NCBI RefSeq assembly: GCF_001949145.1 | Contig: NW_019091430.1 | Span: forward strand, 534,949-576,743 | Direction of reading: 5' to 3' | Length of the DNA stretch: 41,795 nucleotides | Source: Acanthaster planci | Taxonomy: Eukaryota; Echinodermata; Asteroidea; Valvatida; Acanthasteridae | In this document: one piece after another, positions 31,200 through 41,642 of the stretch | Position numbering within the stretch: the stretch's first letter is position 1 | Layout of the letters: the number at the start of each line of letters is the position of its first letter | Translations under genes and position numbers: made by a program | Notes under the pieces: model-generated | What the model was told of the DNA's origin: nothing | Databases searched by the model: none | The model's input: only the letters and a program-made list of their open reading frames with translations

Positions 31200-33345
31200 A
31201 GTTTGTGGATACGGAATATGACGTGTCTGATTGACTCATCATCAGATGACTCATCATCATCAATAATTTCATGGATGTGTTAAATTCATCTATTGACAAG
31301 CACGTTCCTGTCACAGGAAAAAAACTAGTTTCACGTAAAACAACCCCCAAATCTCTGTGGAACACTATCAGCCTATGCAAACCATTAAACCATAAAAATA
31401 AGCTCTACCACAGGACCCTGTCACCACTATACGCAATATTTTATTTCCAAACTATCTTTTTCAGTGATGACCCAACGTTCGCAAACTATTTTAAAATGAG
31501 GAGCAACTAAATTAAGGATAAGGAAACATCAAGTATATTGAAACTCTTGTACTTACGCTAATAGTATTTATACAATTTACAAGAGAAAATCAAATACCAG
31601 AAATCTCGAATCAGAGTTAACAATCTCATATGTTTGGAGTTAGATCTCCCCTCAAATCAAACTAGGCCTGTATGTTCCCCGCTAATTTAAAACGGCATAA
31701 AAAGAAAATTACTAAAAACACAGGCTTGTTCTATTCGAAAAGGATTAATGATTATAATGAATAGGCGCAGGTTACTCCGATGCAGATGCAGAAGTCCTGC
31801 ATCAAGGTTGGCCTTCAGTGGACAACGTCTCGACAAATAGGTCCTTGGTAGCCTTGCACGGACGAAAAGTTGCTCCCCAGTGAACGGACGCACAAGGCCC
31901 CTGGCTATTAGAGCAAGAGGGAAACCTCAAACCTATGGTACGGCCATGTTTATCCCACTGAGATCAACCTTAGGAAGGTTTCCAGGCTGAGTGTTGCAAG
32001 AAAATAGGAACAAGTAGTTAGGATCAACTGGCTCTTATTTTGCCAATTTCAACCCGACCACACTGGAACTGATATTTACTAGCCAATCTCCACCTGCTGC
32101 GTCGGGGGTCTCAAGATGGTTAGTTGGTACCCGTCAACAATACGCTCTCACTCAGCCCACACACTCAAGAAGTCATAGACATTGTTCACATGTTACCGAA
32201 GAAGAAAAGTTTTGGTCACGATTTGATCACCAGTTCCTTAGGCCTAGTTAAAGATAAGTACCAAGTACACTTGGAATTTTTAGCCCTTTCTAATAAGGCT
32301 GTCGACACAATCGACCACGCTAATCTCTTATCTAAACTTGCTTATAATGGAATCAGGTGTAATCCTCTGGAGTGGTTTAAAAGTCCCTTTCCAGTCGCAA
32401 ACAATTTAATTTGTATTTCTTGGTGCATATCAGTTCTCTCATAACAAAATATCTTATGGTGTTCCTCAAGGACCAATAATCGGTCCTCTCCTGTTTTCTA
32501 TCTACATAAATGATTTCAGTAATTCTTCAGATTTGTTCTTATTTAGTATGTTTGCTAATGATGGTAACCTTTTTATTAGTCATAATGGTATATACAAGCT
32601 CGCCGATCTGGTAAATCAAGAATTAATCTCTGAATGGCTTAAAGCGAATGAGTTATCCCTCAATATTGAGAAAAATACATGTATGTTGTTTAGTAACAAA
32701 ACGGGGTTTCCTCCACCCAACGCCTGTATTGATAACATAAAAAATACTTTATTCTGATTGTGTAAAAGTCTTGGGTTTCTATCTTAAACTGTCCTATGAA
32801 CATCACATTAATCACACTTGTACTACTTTTTCTCAAAACGTTGGCGTTATCTATAAACTTAAAGCTGTTTCCCCCAAGAAGTCCTGTTTATGCTTTATAA
32901 TACTCTGATATTACCGTATTTGAACTATGGGGTCTTGGCATTAGGAATTTCACAGAATACTTAATTTACAAAAATGAGCATTGAGGGTAATTAATTCTGT
33001 AAGCAAGTTCCAACGTTCAAATCCGCTTTTCTGTAAACATAAGACTCTAAAGATCAACGATATCTACTCTCTTCAGCTTGGAGCCTTTATGCCTCGTTTA
33101 ATAATAACACGCATCTAACTTCTATTAAACAGATGTTTTGTCGAAATAAAGACATTCACCATTATTTTACCCTGCAATGTTAAGAATTTCCTGGTTCCTT
33201 CGCACGAACTACGGCATTTCATAAGACAATTCGACATGAAGGCCCCAAGCTCTCCAATTCCTTACATAATTCACTAGCATTCATAGTTTTCCTGTGTTTT
33301 AAGCTGATACTTTCCTTCTGTCCAATTATTCAAGCTCCAAGTAAT
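31200..33345 (+). pseudogene. LINE ORF2 reverse transcriptase and C-terminal region, inactive
   Basis: Coding resumes near 31271 (VLNSSIDKHVPVTGKKLVSR and LNHKNKLYHR, the linker after the endonuclease). The palm follows: EVIDIVHMLPKKKSFGHD (32176 on), a deletion, KAVDTIDHANLLSKLAYNGI, then YGVPQGPIIGPLLFSIYIND from 32455. The catalytic box follows as FAND at 32551-32562, where the FADD consensus expects two Asp; the AAT codon at 32557 replaces the first. Downstream are ANELSLNIEKNTCMLFSN, VKVLGFYL, LPYLNYGVLAL and, near 33228, TIRHEGPKLSNSL. Frameshifts are frequent. 31510-32050 has no clear coding and may be an insertion. The enzyme would copy LINE RNA at a nicked target. Confidence 0.82.
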
Positions 33346-33683
33346 TATTCTAAAGGGTTACCTCTGTACAACTCCCAGTTCCTGTAATCCTGGATAAATA
33401 TTGGCATTTTAAGTGCCATTTTTGTATGTTATAATACTTATCATTGTTGTAATTCGCTAATGGTAGTGTCTTAAGTTCAAGGGGATCCCTACGCAGCAAC
33501 CCTTGTTTCTTGGGGACCCCCCCTTCCACATCATACAACATGTATATGTATCTTATAAATTATATTTACAAGGTTATCTCACGGGGTTCCAGTTCAGTTA
33601 TAAATTAAGGGATATTACTGATGTACAGATTATATCGATATTCATGTTTATGCAGACATTACTTTTATCGGATGTGGTAAACA

Positions 33684-33704
33684 TAATAAATGAATGAATG
33701 AATG
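33684..33704. repeat. (AATG)n tail at LINE 3' end
   Basis: About four aatg units end the + strand LINE. On the opposite strand the same bases end the coding tail of the antisense LINE, so two LINE 3' ends meet here. Confidence 0.8.
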
Positions 33705-34700
33705 TCTTTGATGTCTCCTTTGATGACGACAGAACCCAAAGTTGGACACACAGCGTCTCCTGCAGGTGAGGTACGGGATACCTTCCCAGGCCCACGGTCC
33801 AAACGCTCGTGTCGACGACGTTATTCTTCTTGATGTAGAATGCGGTTGGCCTTGAAGGTCTACACAGCCCTGTACTGTGGCATAGTGAGCGCCACTCAGC
33901 CGGTCGGTGGTGAGTCGCTCCAGGTTCGAGTGAGGGATGCCGCACTTCTTCAGGGTAGCCTTGAGATAATCTTTGGAGCGCGTCGTCTGACCTCCAACAC
34001 TACGGCAATCGATAGCAAGTTCACCAAAGAGCAGTTTTCAGGGTAGGCGATCTTCAAGCTATTGGCAGACGTGACCCACCCAGCGAAGCTGCCGTTGGAT
34101 GATGTGAGCCTCTGTGCCGTCATCACTGGAGGCAGCTAGCTGGATCTTTCTTGCATTGATGACAAGACCAGTGCTACCATAAACATCTGCAGATTGAAAG
34201 GACTGCAATCGAGCCGATAGTGGAAAGCGATGCCGTCCCCAGGGTCCAGCTGGGACACAGCCACCAGGTAGATGTTAAATAAGGCTGGAGCGAGAACACA
34301 TCCCTGCTTCATACCAACACGAGCCTCAAAGGATCAGACTCGAGGCCCCTACCGTGACTCGGGCAGGCATTCCCTTGTGAAATTCTTTATCTTGAAAAAC
34401 TTATGCGGGCAGCCACACATACTTCTGTTGACAGTATCAAAATCCTTCGTCAGGTCAACTAAGGCGATGTGCAGCTACAGGTCTCAATGTTGCTCCCTTC
34501 ACTTCTCTAATTGCAGAAGGCGAGCTACGAAAATCATGTCAACGGTGCTGTGATTCTGGCATCACAACTTTGGAAACATGAAAAATCACCCTGGCCAGAA
34601 TATCACCAGCAATCGCAAGAAGGGAGATGCCACGGTAATTTCCACAAATTGATTTGTCACCTTTCCGCTCGGGAATTGGAACGATGAGAGCATCTTTTCA
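33705..34700 (-). pseudogene. Antisense LINE reverse transcriptase, 5' truncated, with zinc-finger-like C-terminus
   Basis: Read from 34700 down: IVPIPKRKGDKSICGNYRGI (the KGD-x3-x-NYRGIS box before the palm), then STVDMIFVARLLQ, IALVDLTKDFDTVNR (catalytic Asp box A), EARVGMKQGCVLAPALFNIY (box B). The region of the YADD box is lost near 34180. Then IIQRQLRWVGHV, RSVGGQTTRSKDYLKATLKK, and a C-terminal segment ending CRRRCVSNFGFCRHQRRH. That last pattern resembles the C2H2-like tail (C-x-S-x-x-G-L-x-x-H-x-R-x-H) of the endonuclease/reverse-transcriptase LINEs common in aquatic invertebrates. Stops and small deletions occur throughout. It lies tail to tail with the + strand LINE. Confidence 0.8.
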
Positions 34701-36640
34701 TTGATGAGTCAAGGGATGAGTCGTGAAGTGAGTTGGTATGTATATGTGTTGGGGGTGATAGGAGATAGCGCACTTCCCAAGCTATCTCGCAGGGCTTACC
34801 GTTTGCTGGGATCCTGCTGGGCGCAACACTTAACGGGAGGGGGTGCTGGGTGCCGTTGTCCCCCACCTTTGAAAAGGTAGTTATTTTGCCCCCTACTTTA
34901 TAGGCCTACCAGCCGTTGGAGGTGCATGTACATTGCAGCTAATTGTATTATTTTCAGTCTAAGGGAGGCTTGCCCCCCCCCCACGTTTAAAACTGTTCCG
35001 TTGCTGTTGACAAAGAAGTAATCAGTAAAAGTTGCAAAAGTTTGAAACGAGGGTGTATCCATGTGGTTATAGGAATTATTATTCCTAAGGAAAGGAAAGA
35101 GGTGCATGTAGGGGGAGTCGGTAGGGAAAGGGGGATCAGAGTGTGGGGTTAGGGATGTAAGGGAGGTTATGGGAGGAAAGGGGAAGGGGTATGGACACCA
35201 TTTGCAGGCCTCATAGCCTTCACGACGGCGTACTTGAAGTCAGTAGATGGGAGGTATGTTTGTTCACACGGATCTGGGTCGCTATCAGCGATCCTTTTGC
35301 TGGTTCGCACTACCTTTAGGTGAGCTTTAGGGTCAGTCTAATAAAACCAACGGATGAAGATCGTGATTTAGATATGTGTGAAATGAGCACGGCATGATTA
35401 TGCAGTGTTATTATGCAGAAGCTCTGTACAGGGGCCAAGCTGCGGCCGAGATTCACGTTCGTGGTAGATTGTGTCCACGTACATGCACATCATGGGGTTA
35501 CCCGATTCTAATATACAGGGTGCCGGCGGTTTACACCAAAACACATTATCATGCCGGAAAACCTGCGATTTGATTGGTTACTTTTTGACAAAAAACAGAG
35601 GAAGTCCCCGTTTCCCGAAAAGATCCGAAATACTCCGAACTCATTGTCATCAACATACGGATAGTATCGTTGATGGTCGGAGACGTTTTCGACCCATGTT
35701 TACGGACTGATTAGCGGATGACCGTGAGTTGAAAAGTAGGCCTATGCAGTTGTAATGGATGTATTATAGGTAATGGATTTTGGAATTCTTGAGTTTATAT
35801 ATGCTCAAGCCGAAGCTCGCGACACATTCTGTAAAGTGATCGACGGTGACCAGTAACGCCTGCATCTTCTGATTTTTTTTGGGGGGGAGGGTCAATTCAG
35901 CAGGGCTGGCTTTTGTGTTTGTTTTCCATTTTAATGCCCCGCCCCCATTTTTTCTTCGTGCCACTGTGTGTTAGGCCACATACAAAATTGGTGAGCATCC
36001 GGGGGTTTTTTAATCTTGGAGCGGGAGGGCGTGTTTTGTGTTTCTTTTTGTTGGGTTCAACATACATGTACATGTTTATCTTTACTTGATTAGAAAATAT
36101 ACGAGCTGTTTCCTCAGTGAAATGAGTTTCATTTGTCTTCTTTACGAAAGTGTTTTTACACAGGCAAGTCGTTCATCGCAAAACGATAGGGGTTGTACAG
36201 CCAGGTGAGGGTATTTACGAGAGAGTCACGGTGCTTTAGCTCTGTGAAGTAGAATAAGTATCTGGGAATGGCAGCCGCCATTGAGTATTGACCCAGCATG
36301 CAGGAGAGGTCTTGGGCCACATGGGAACTACTGGCTGTGGCTGCGACCGCATTGTACAGAGTTATTGTGGTTGCCGCCTCGCCGGCTGATCTATTTTCCA
36401 TAGGTTTATGCACGTTGCTGCAACAACAGCCAATACCTCGGATGCGGCTTACACAAACACGAATCTGCACTCGTACAGTACGTTCGGGAGTAATCGGCGA
36501 TTTGCGGAAGTATTATTTGCAAACCGCATAACAGAAGATCGCTAAATTTGAATGTGGGATCATTTCAAAGGCCATTTATTTTTTTCCTTTTTTTTCTCAA
36601 TAAATAAAAATAAAAAAAAAACTTGGTGGCGGGTGTATTT
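34701..36640. other. Noncoding stretch with short homopolymer runs
   Basis: No recognised gene. C- and G-rich runs occur at 34974-34982 and 35878-35889. A locally CpG-rich patch at 36150-36530 has overlapping ORFs on both strands (104 and 77 codons) with a hydrophobic bias but no family signature. The last part (36568-36620) is T- and A-rich low complexity. Confidence 0.55.
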
Positions 36641-36825
36641 CTAGCCTTTCATCCTCATTCATTCATTCATTGCTGGTTTATCATTAAAATTCATTAGCTG
36701 CCAATTTTTACAATTAGACATTAAAATACAAGAATTAAAATATTAACACAGGGAGAAATATCGCACACAACCAAAAAAGACACTCCAATCAACAGAGGCG
36801 GGCATGTGCACAACCCATCTGGGAC

Positions 36826-37660
36826 TCACGGCCAAAAAGCGGTCATTGGCACACAATAAAAACCCACAAAAACATTACAAAGTTGTTTTAAATGAAGGCA
36901 AGAGTGTAAAATAAGGTACATCACAATTATAAATATTAAGAGTTGAGTAAAATAAGGTACTGGACTTTTCTTAAAACGTTCTGTTCTACAACGATGTGCA
37001 GAGTATTTATCTGATTTCCGTAGTTGATAAGCACTAGTAGCAGCAAAGGGGAGGTGCTTTTTCAACGCAGAGTTGAGTATGGTTTTTGCAAACGACATGC
37101 ACAGTTTCTGTCTACGTTCCTGCAATGTATCTAGCTCAAGCGTTTGGAGAGCGTTTCTGTAGGAGTCATATTCCAAACAAAGTATTATCTTACTTGCCCG
37201 CCTCTGTACCCGCTCTAGGTCTTCGGCATGTTTGCTAGTGATTCCACTGGTCCAAACGGGCACTGTGTATTCTATAACAGGGCGCACAAATGAAACGAAA
37301 ACAGTAACCAAATCTTTTGCAAAATGAAAAGACGTGAATTACCGCGTCTGATCATTGAGTGAACTTGCGTATCCCATTTAAGATCTGATTGAATAAATAC
37401 GCCTAACAATTTCACTGTGTTGCTGTGCTTGATGGTGACATCATTCAGGCATGGTAAACTTGAGCTGGTCTGACTCGTGAAAAACAGATGTCCGATATCT
37501 GACACTTAGATGCGTTCAACTGCATCTTATTTCTGATGTAAGTCAGCAAGGACCTTAGGGAGGTTAAACAAGAGAAGTCACGAACATACATGTAAGAAAC
37601 AACAGAATCTCTTGTGCATGAACTACATAGAACAGGAAGGAGAGCAGGGATTAACACATC
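36826..37660 (-). pseudogene. LINE ORF2: reverse transcriptase thumb and C-terminus
   Basis: 37657-37445 contains LLTYIRNKMQLNASKCQISD and ICFSR, the segment that follows the catalytic box. After a frame change, 37505-37272 reads KHSNTVKLLGVFIQSDLKWD. A further change gives 37311-36826 with FVRPVIEYTVPVWTSGITSK, EDLERVQRRASKII and LETLELDTLQERR-like text (here LQTLELDTLQERRQKLC). These are the standard thumb and C-terminal motifs of the group. The two frameshifts prevent translation. Confidence 0.82.
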
Positions 37661-38112
37661 ATAAAACGGAAAATGTGCACAGGTCTATGAGGCTCATTAT
37701 TCAAATCCCCTGGCAAGTCCAAATAAAGAAAAGCATGTTCTGAGGCAAATGGGTGGAAATACTTGTACATCACTAATATCATTCTTAGACTAAAAAGAGT
37801 AAGAAAGGTAAGAAAATATGAGAAAATCAGATAAGTATAGATCTAAAAGATGATATTTAAGCTTACAGTGTGTTTTCTACGCATAAAAGCTAGACAAATT
37901 TAGGAAAACATTTGTGATTCAGAAAACTAATACTCAGAAAGAAAATCGACAAACCTTCGCAAAAAAAGTTTAGAAACTAAATAATATTGGGGACAGAGGG
38001 GAAAATTAACTTTATACATGAACAAGAAAAATTTAAAAACTCACCACTGACTTCTAGCAGAATAGGGCTCAAGCAGAAAAACCACAATCCATTTAGGAGG
38101 AATAATACATAC

Positions 38113-38225
38113 GTACAAGTGAAGGTGACTGGTCTCTGCTGATCTGCTACACTGAGCGTGACCAGACCATGTGGTAACTCTGTATGGGGGAAGCTGGGGC
38201 TTAACAAATAAACGGGGGTACACTA
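38113..38225 (-). other. Possible small exon with Ig-like reading (weak)
   Basis: On the - strand a pyrimidine tract and CTAG (38230-38226) precede about 113 bases. These can read LSPSFPHTELPHGLVTLSVA and DQQRPVTFTCTY, and then meet GTATGT at 38112-38107, a good splice donor. VTFTC is a common beginning of an immunoglobulin domain core strand. The stretch lies inside the foreign segment that interrupts the LINE. No neighbouring exon was found, so this may be chance. Confidence 0.22.
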
Positions 38226-38309
38226 CTAGAAAAAAAATCAAGAATTATAAACTTAAGTTAAACATTTATAAAGGGGAACTATTTTGTTTAAAGTGTGCTT
38301 ACTAACATA

Positions 38310-39066
38310 AACATTTCTGGTTCTGCCACAAGGACTTGGGAACCAGTAGAGTGATAGCTCGTTTGCACTTGGAAGGAACACAGTGTTGAGCTAAGGAGCA
38401 ATTTATAATTATCGTAAGAGGCTTAGCTGATTCGTGTGCAAATTTGCGGATAAACCTGCTTGGAATGTTATTTGGGCCACAGGCCTTGTTTCATTTCAGT
38501 TTGTCCAAAACCTGAAAAATTTCCCAAGTGTTCACTGGGGGAAAAGGGTGTGCTGGAAGATAAGTCGGGAGAGCTGACATATCAAGTGGTGACAGATCAG
38601 AATTGACTGACGAAAATTTTGAATTGATTGCACTGGCAATGGATCTATGATCAAGTGGGTCAACGCCATCTACATTAACTTGAGTACAACATTTGTCAGA
38701 GTTATGCCCAGACATCTAGTTAATTTCACGAAACCATGAACTAGGATTAGTTTGTTTCAAGAATTTCACTTTCTCGGAATAGTAGTTGTGTTTTCCATAC
38801 TTGATGGCGTGAGCAACCTTATTTCCGAAATACCTCCATAATACCATATTACCACCATGAACCTTGATACAGGAGGTAATTCATGGCTTGTCTGATGAGT
38901 GAAATCTAACACTCTTCTGAGGGAAATATAATTCCAATACAGCGTTTAAAGTATTGTTAAATGCTCTGCATTTATGATCCACATTATCTACATCTGTTAT
39001 CTATGACCAGGTACGCTCACTCAACCATGCCTCGAATTCCCGTATGTTACTATCCTTCATCGGCCT
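38310..39066 (-). pseudogene. LINE ORF2: endonuclease end to start of reverse transcriptase
   Basis: From 39060 down: RPMKDSNIREFEAWLSERTW, a stop, then KCRAFNNTLNAVLELYFPQK, SVRFHSSDKPW-like text with a stop at the Trp, RYFGNKVAHAIKYGKHNYY and EKVKFLKQTNPSSWFREIN. After another stop, 38715-38491 reads DHRSIASAINSKFSSVNSDL. Next come EIFQVLDKLK and, past a further stop, NKACGPNNIPSRFIRKFAHE, ending with CKRAITLLVPKS. The order is the usual linker between endonuclease and palm in CR1/L2-type ORF2. Four in-frame stops mark it as dead. Confidence 0.8.
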
Positions 39067-39071
39067 CACAG

Positions 39072-40090
39072 AAGGGTGCGAGAACGGAAAAGAGGGGTGC
39101 GAGAAGGGAAAAGTGGGGTGCGAGAAGGGAAAAGAGAGGTGCAGACGTGGATTTGCAGTGTGGGGAGTATTCAGTTTTGTCAAGTCAAAAGCGGAGTGCG
39201 AGAAGGGAAAAGAGGGTTGAGAGAAGGGAAAAGTGGGGTGCGGGAAGGGAAAAGAGGGGTGCGAAGAGAAAAAAAGTGGGGCATGGAAGCAAATTTGGAG
39301 CGTGTTGACCCTTCAGTTTTGTCGAGTAAAAAGCGGGTTGCGAGAAGGGAAAAGAGGGGTGCGAGAAGGGAAAAGCTGGGTGCGAGAAGGGAAAAGAGGG
39401 GTGCGAGAAGGGAAAAGCTGGGTGCGAGAAGGGAAAAGAGGGGTGTGAGAAGGGAAAAGAGAGGTGCGGACGTGGATTTGCAGTGTGGGGAGTATTCAGT
39501 TTTGTCGAGTCAAAANNNNNNNNNNNNNNNNNNNNNNNNNNNNNNNNNNNNNNNNNNNNNNNNNNNNNNNNNNNNNNNNNNNNNNNNNNNNNNNNNNNNN
39601 NNNNNNNNNNNNNNNNNNNNNNNNNNNNNNNNNNNNNNNNNNNNNNNNNNNNNNNNNNNNNNNNNNNNNNNNNNNNNNNNNNNNNNNNNNNNNNNNNNNN
39701 NNNNNNNNNNNNNNNNNNNNNNNNNNNNNNNNNNNNNNNNNNNNNNNNNNNNNNNNNNNNNNNNNNNNNNNNNNNNNNNNNNNNNNNNNNNNNNNNNGAG
39801 AAGGGAAAAGAGGGGTGCGGGCGCCAATTTGCAGTGTGTTGAGCCTTCAGTTTGTCGAGTCAAAAGAGGGGTGCGTAAAGAGAAAGAGGGGTGCGAGAAT
39901 GGAAAAGTGGGGTGCGCGAGAAGGGAAAATCGCGAGAAGGCAAAAGTGGAGCGTGAGAAGGGAAAAGTGGGATGCGGGCTCTAATTTGTAGTGTTTTGAG
40001 TCTTGTTAAGTCAAAAGCGGGGTGCGAGAGGGGAAGGGAAGGGTGCGGGCGCAATTCGCAGCGTGTTGTGTCTTCATGTTTGTCGAGAAA
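39072..40090 (+). repeat. 21-bp homopurine minisatellite with higher-order units
   Basis: The basic unit is 21 bases, close to gagaagggaaaagaggggtgc, and almost pure purine on +. Groups of three to six units alternate with a spacer of about 55-60 bases carrying atttgcagtgtg and cagttttgtcgagtcaaaa. Spacer landmarks fall at 39172, 39314, 39497, 39848, about 40001 and 40074. Because 21 is divisible by three, long ORFs reading RREKRGA repeats arise on + and Pro/Ser/Phe repeats on -. These are by-products, not genes. Confidence 0.95.
39516..39797. other. Assembly gap (282 N)
   Basis: A run of Ns inside the minisatellite. Both edges are repeat units, so the true length of the array is unknown. 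Confidence 1.
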
Positions 40091-40662
40091 AAGAACAATT
40101 AAAGGGACTGCATGCGGTACTATCTTTTAAGCGGGTGGTTGTTGGTCTGTCAGTTACTCAATTTTTTTTGCTTTGTTGGATCGTCACTTTCGTTGTTGCA
40201 ACTTAATGTTACCCAAATGCATACCCAGAACATCAATCCTTTAGTTTTCAGCAGCTATAGCTTTTTCGGTTTTTTTTTGTTTGTTTTGTTTGTTTGTTTG
40301 TTTGGGTTTTTTTGTAGTTTTCCTTTTCTTCCTCTGCCAATGCACGCCACTCCTCCCAAATATTTTGATTTGCAGCTGTAAAATTCAAAGTACTCGCTGG
40401 AGCTTGTTTCAAAATAAATAAGCAGATCGAGTACATGTATTTTGATAACGGCGACTTTAAGCCTTGGTCTTGAGATTTTGTTTTATTGGATTGACATGTT
40501 ACGGGTTCACATTTATAAGACGGGAAACAGCTCTTTTCAAGCATCATCGTCAATGTCAAATGGATTTCTTAATGAACTAAAATTCATAGCCAGATTGTTG
40601 CTCGATCAAACTTCAATGTTACTATATTTTAGAATCACATTTTTATGACAGGTGTACGTGTA
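40091..40662. other. Noncoding spacer with (TTTG)n run
   Basis: A TTTG-type microsatellite lies at about 40268-40304. ORFs here are low-complexity. No gene is recognised. Confidence 0.6.
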
Positions 40663-41420
40663 TTACCGTCTATTTCTTCTCTCTGTGGTGTCACCGGGGG
40701 CAGAAAGATTCTTCAGTGATTGGAGCAGTTGTGGCGGAGCATCCTTCAGTTTTTGGTAGTTATCGACACCTGTATCGTGGCCATCTCTGGCACAGTGGTT
40801 AAAGTAGTCGTCGGATACAACAATCCACCCCTCCAAAATCTTCTGCAAGATTATGTGCAACGTGCCGTGGATCCTTATTGTACTTAGCTTGAGATGACAC
40901 AACTATCCACCTTAAAGGAATTCTTTCATCTGGGAATGTGCTACCTCTCCATACCCTTCCACCAAGGCTTCTTATCTAAGAAGATACTGTATCCTGGGAA
41001 GCACTCAGCTTGCTAGCAAGGACGAACATTTGGTTAGCTAGAATGCTCTTCGTCTGCGGTGCGTCTTCATTTCCAGTGCCATCTTCAGATGCTTGATCTT
41101 CTGCCATACTCAAAGGTTAGTTTTCTCCATCGCTGTGACTCTCTTCATCAACATCACACATTGTCAGATGGTCTTCAACGAACTCTTCTAAAGCCACAAC
41201 AATTTCAGATGGACAAAGACATCTCCACTGCCATTCGAAGAGAGCTTGCAAAACCGTGGGTCTGTTTTTACCGCCACCTCTCAAATTATGTTGATAAAAA
41301 TATGTCATGTTTAAGTAATGCTGGTGCTCACCGGCTTCTGTCGCTAGCCTCATCATGGATTGAAAAGGGAAATTCTCCCACAGTATTGCACGACGTCGAT
41401 GAGTTTCATCATGTATAAAG
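40663..41420 (-). pseudogene. Decayed coding region with BRCT-like domain
   Basis: One - strand frame runs from about 41420 to 40830 with only a few stops, then shifts once. It gives an N-terminal part (LRGGGKNRPTVLQALFEWQW) and an acidic linker (DVDEESHSDGEN, a stop, MAEDQASEDGTGNEDAPQT). Then MFVLASKLSASQDTVSS, a stop, IRSLGGRVWRGSTF, SSQAKYNKDPRHVAHNLAED and, after the shift, GWIVVSDDYFNHCARDG. The LGG turn after a first helix and the I-V-S-D-D-Y-x-x-x-C ending fit a BRCT fold, close in style to the single BRCT of PARP-type proteins. It ends at 40663. The lack of introns and the stops suggest a retrocopy or dead gene. The domain call needs a profile search. Confidence 0.45.
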
Positions 41421-41642
41421 TTAGGTTACTGGGACCATTACGTGAAGCACAACAAACTCCCCAAGCCGTCCTCCTTGCTCACCACGATACGCCTCCAGAT
41501 TGGGCCGTGTATCTTTGAGAAAGAAAAGATTGGTCATACTTACCTCTTTTGGGCTATGAAGTTTCACGCCAGTAAGAATCTGCGAGTTGTTGATGCAAGT
41601 GAGGCCTATCAGACAGGTTTGCTCCCTTCCTAACTTGCTAGG

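Larger units (their letters stand above)
29583..33700 (+). mobile_element. Nearly full-length LINE retrotransposon, inactive
   Basis: The order on + is ORF1 (29583 to about 30360), an intergenic region, then ORF2 with a PHD finger (30607-30770), a lost endonuclease replaced by GAGTC repeat, the region before the reverse transcriptase (31271-31500), the reverse transcriptase itself (32124-33020), and a C-terminal domain to about 33310. AT-rich 3' untranslated sequence ends in an (AATG)n tail at about 33686-33702. ORF2 layout is of the CR1/L2 group. Many stops and frameshifts, an internal deletion and a mutated catalytic box show it cannot move. Confidence 0.8.
36645..39066 (-). mobile_element. 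Antisense LINE (CR1/L2 group) with its RT centre replaced
   Basis: Two parts in correct order on -: 39066 to about 38310 (end of endonuclease through the start of the palm) and about 37660 to 36830 (after the catalytic box through the C-terminus). A 3' untranslated region follows and ends in (AATG)n at 36654-36671. The central 650 bases (37660-38310) do not read as reverse transcriptase. The upstream end stops at the purine minisatellite. Either one LINE lost its middle to another sequence, or two fragments of one family lie in series. Confidence 0.75.

Noticed and set aside
36156-36531. Overlapping hydrophobic ORFs (104 codons on -, 77 on +)
   Set aside because: Some text resembles membrane segments, but there are no conserved receptor motifs and both strands are open, as expected for a short GC-richer patch.
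39076-39984. 302-codon ORF with RREKRGA repeats and sister ORFs in other frames
   Set aside because: It is a by-product of a 21-bp repeat (divisible by three) and runs through the run of Ns. All frames of the array are open to a similar degree.
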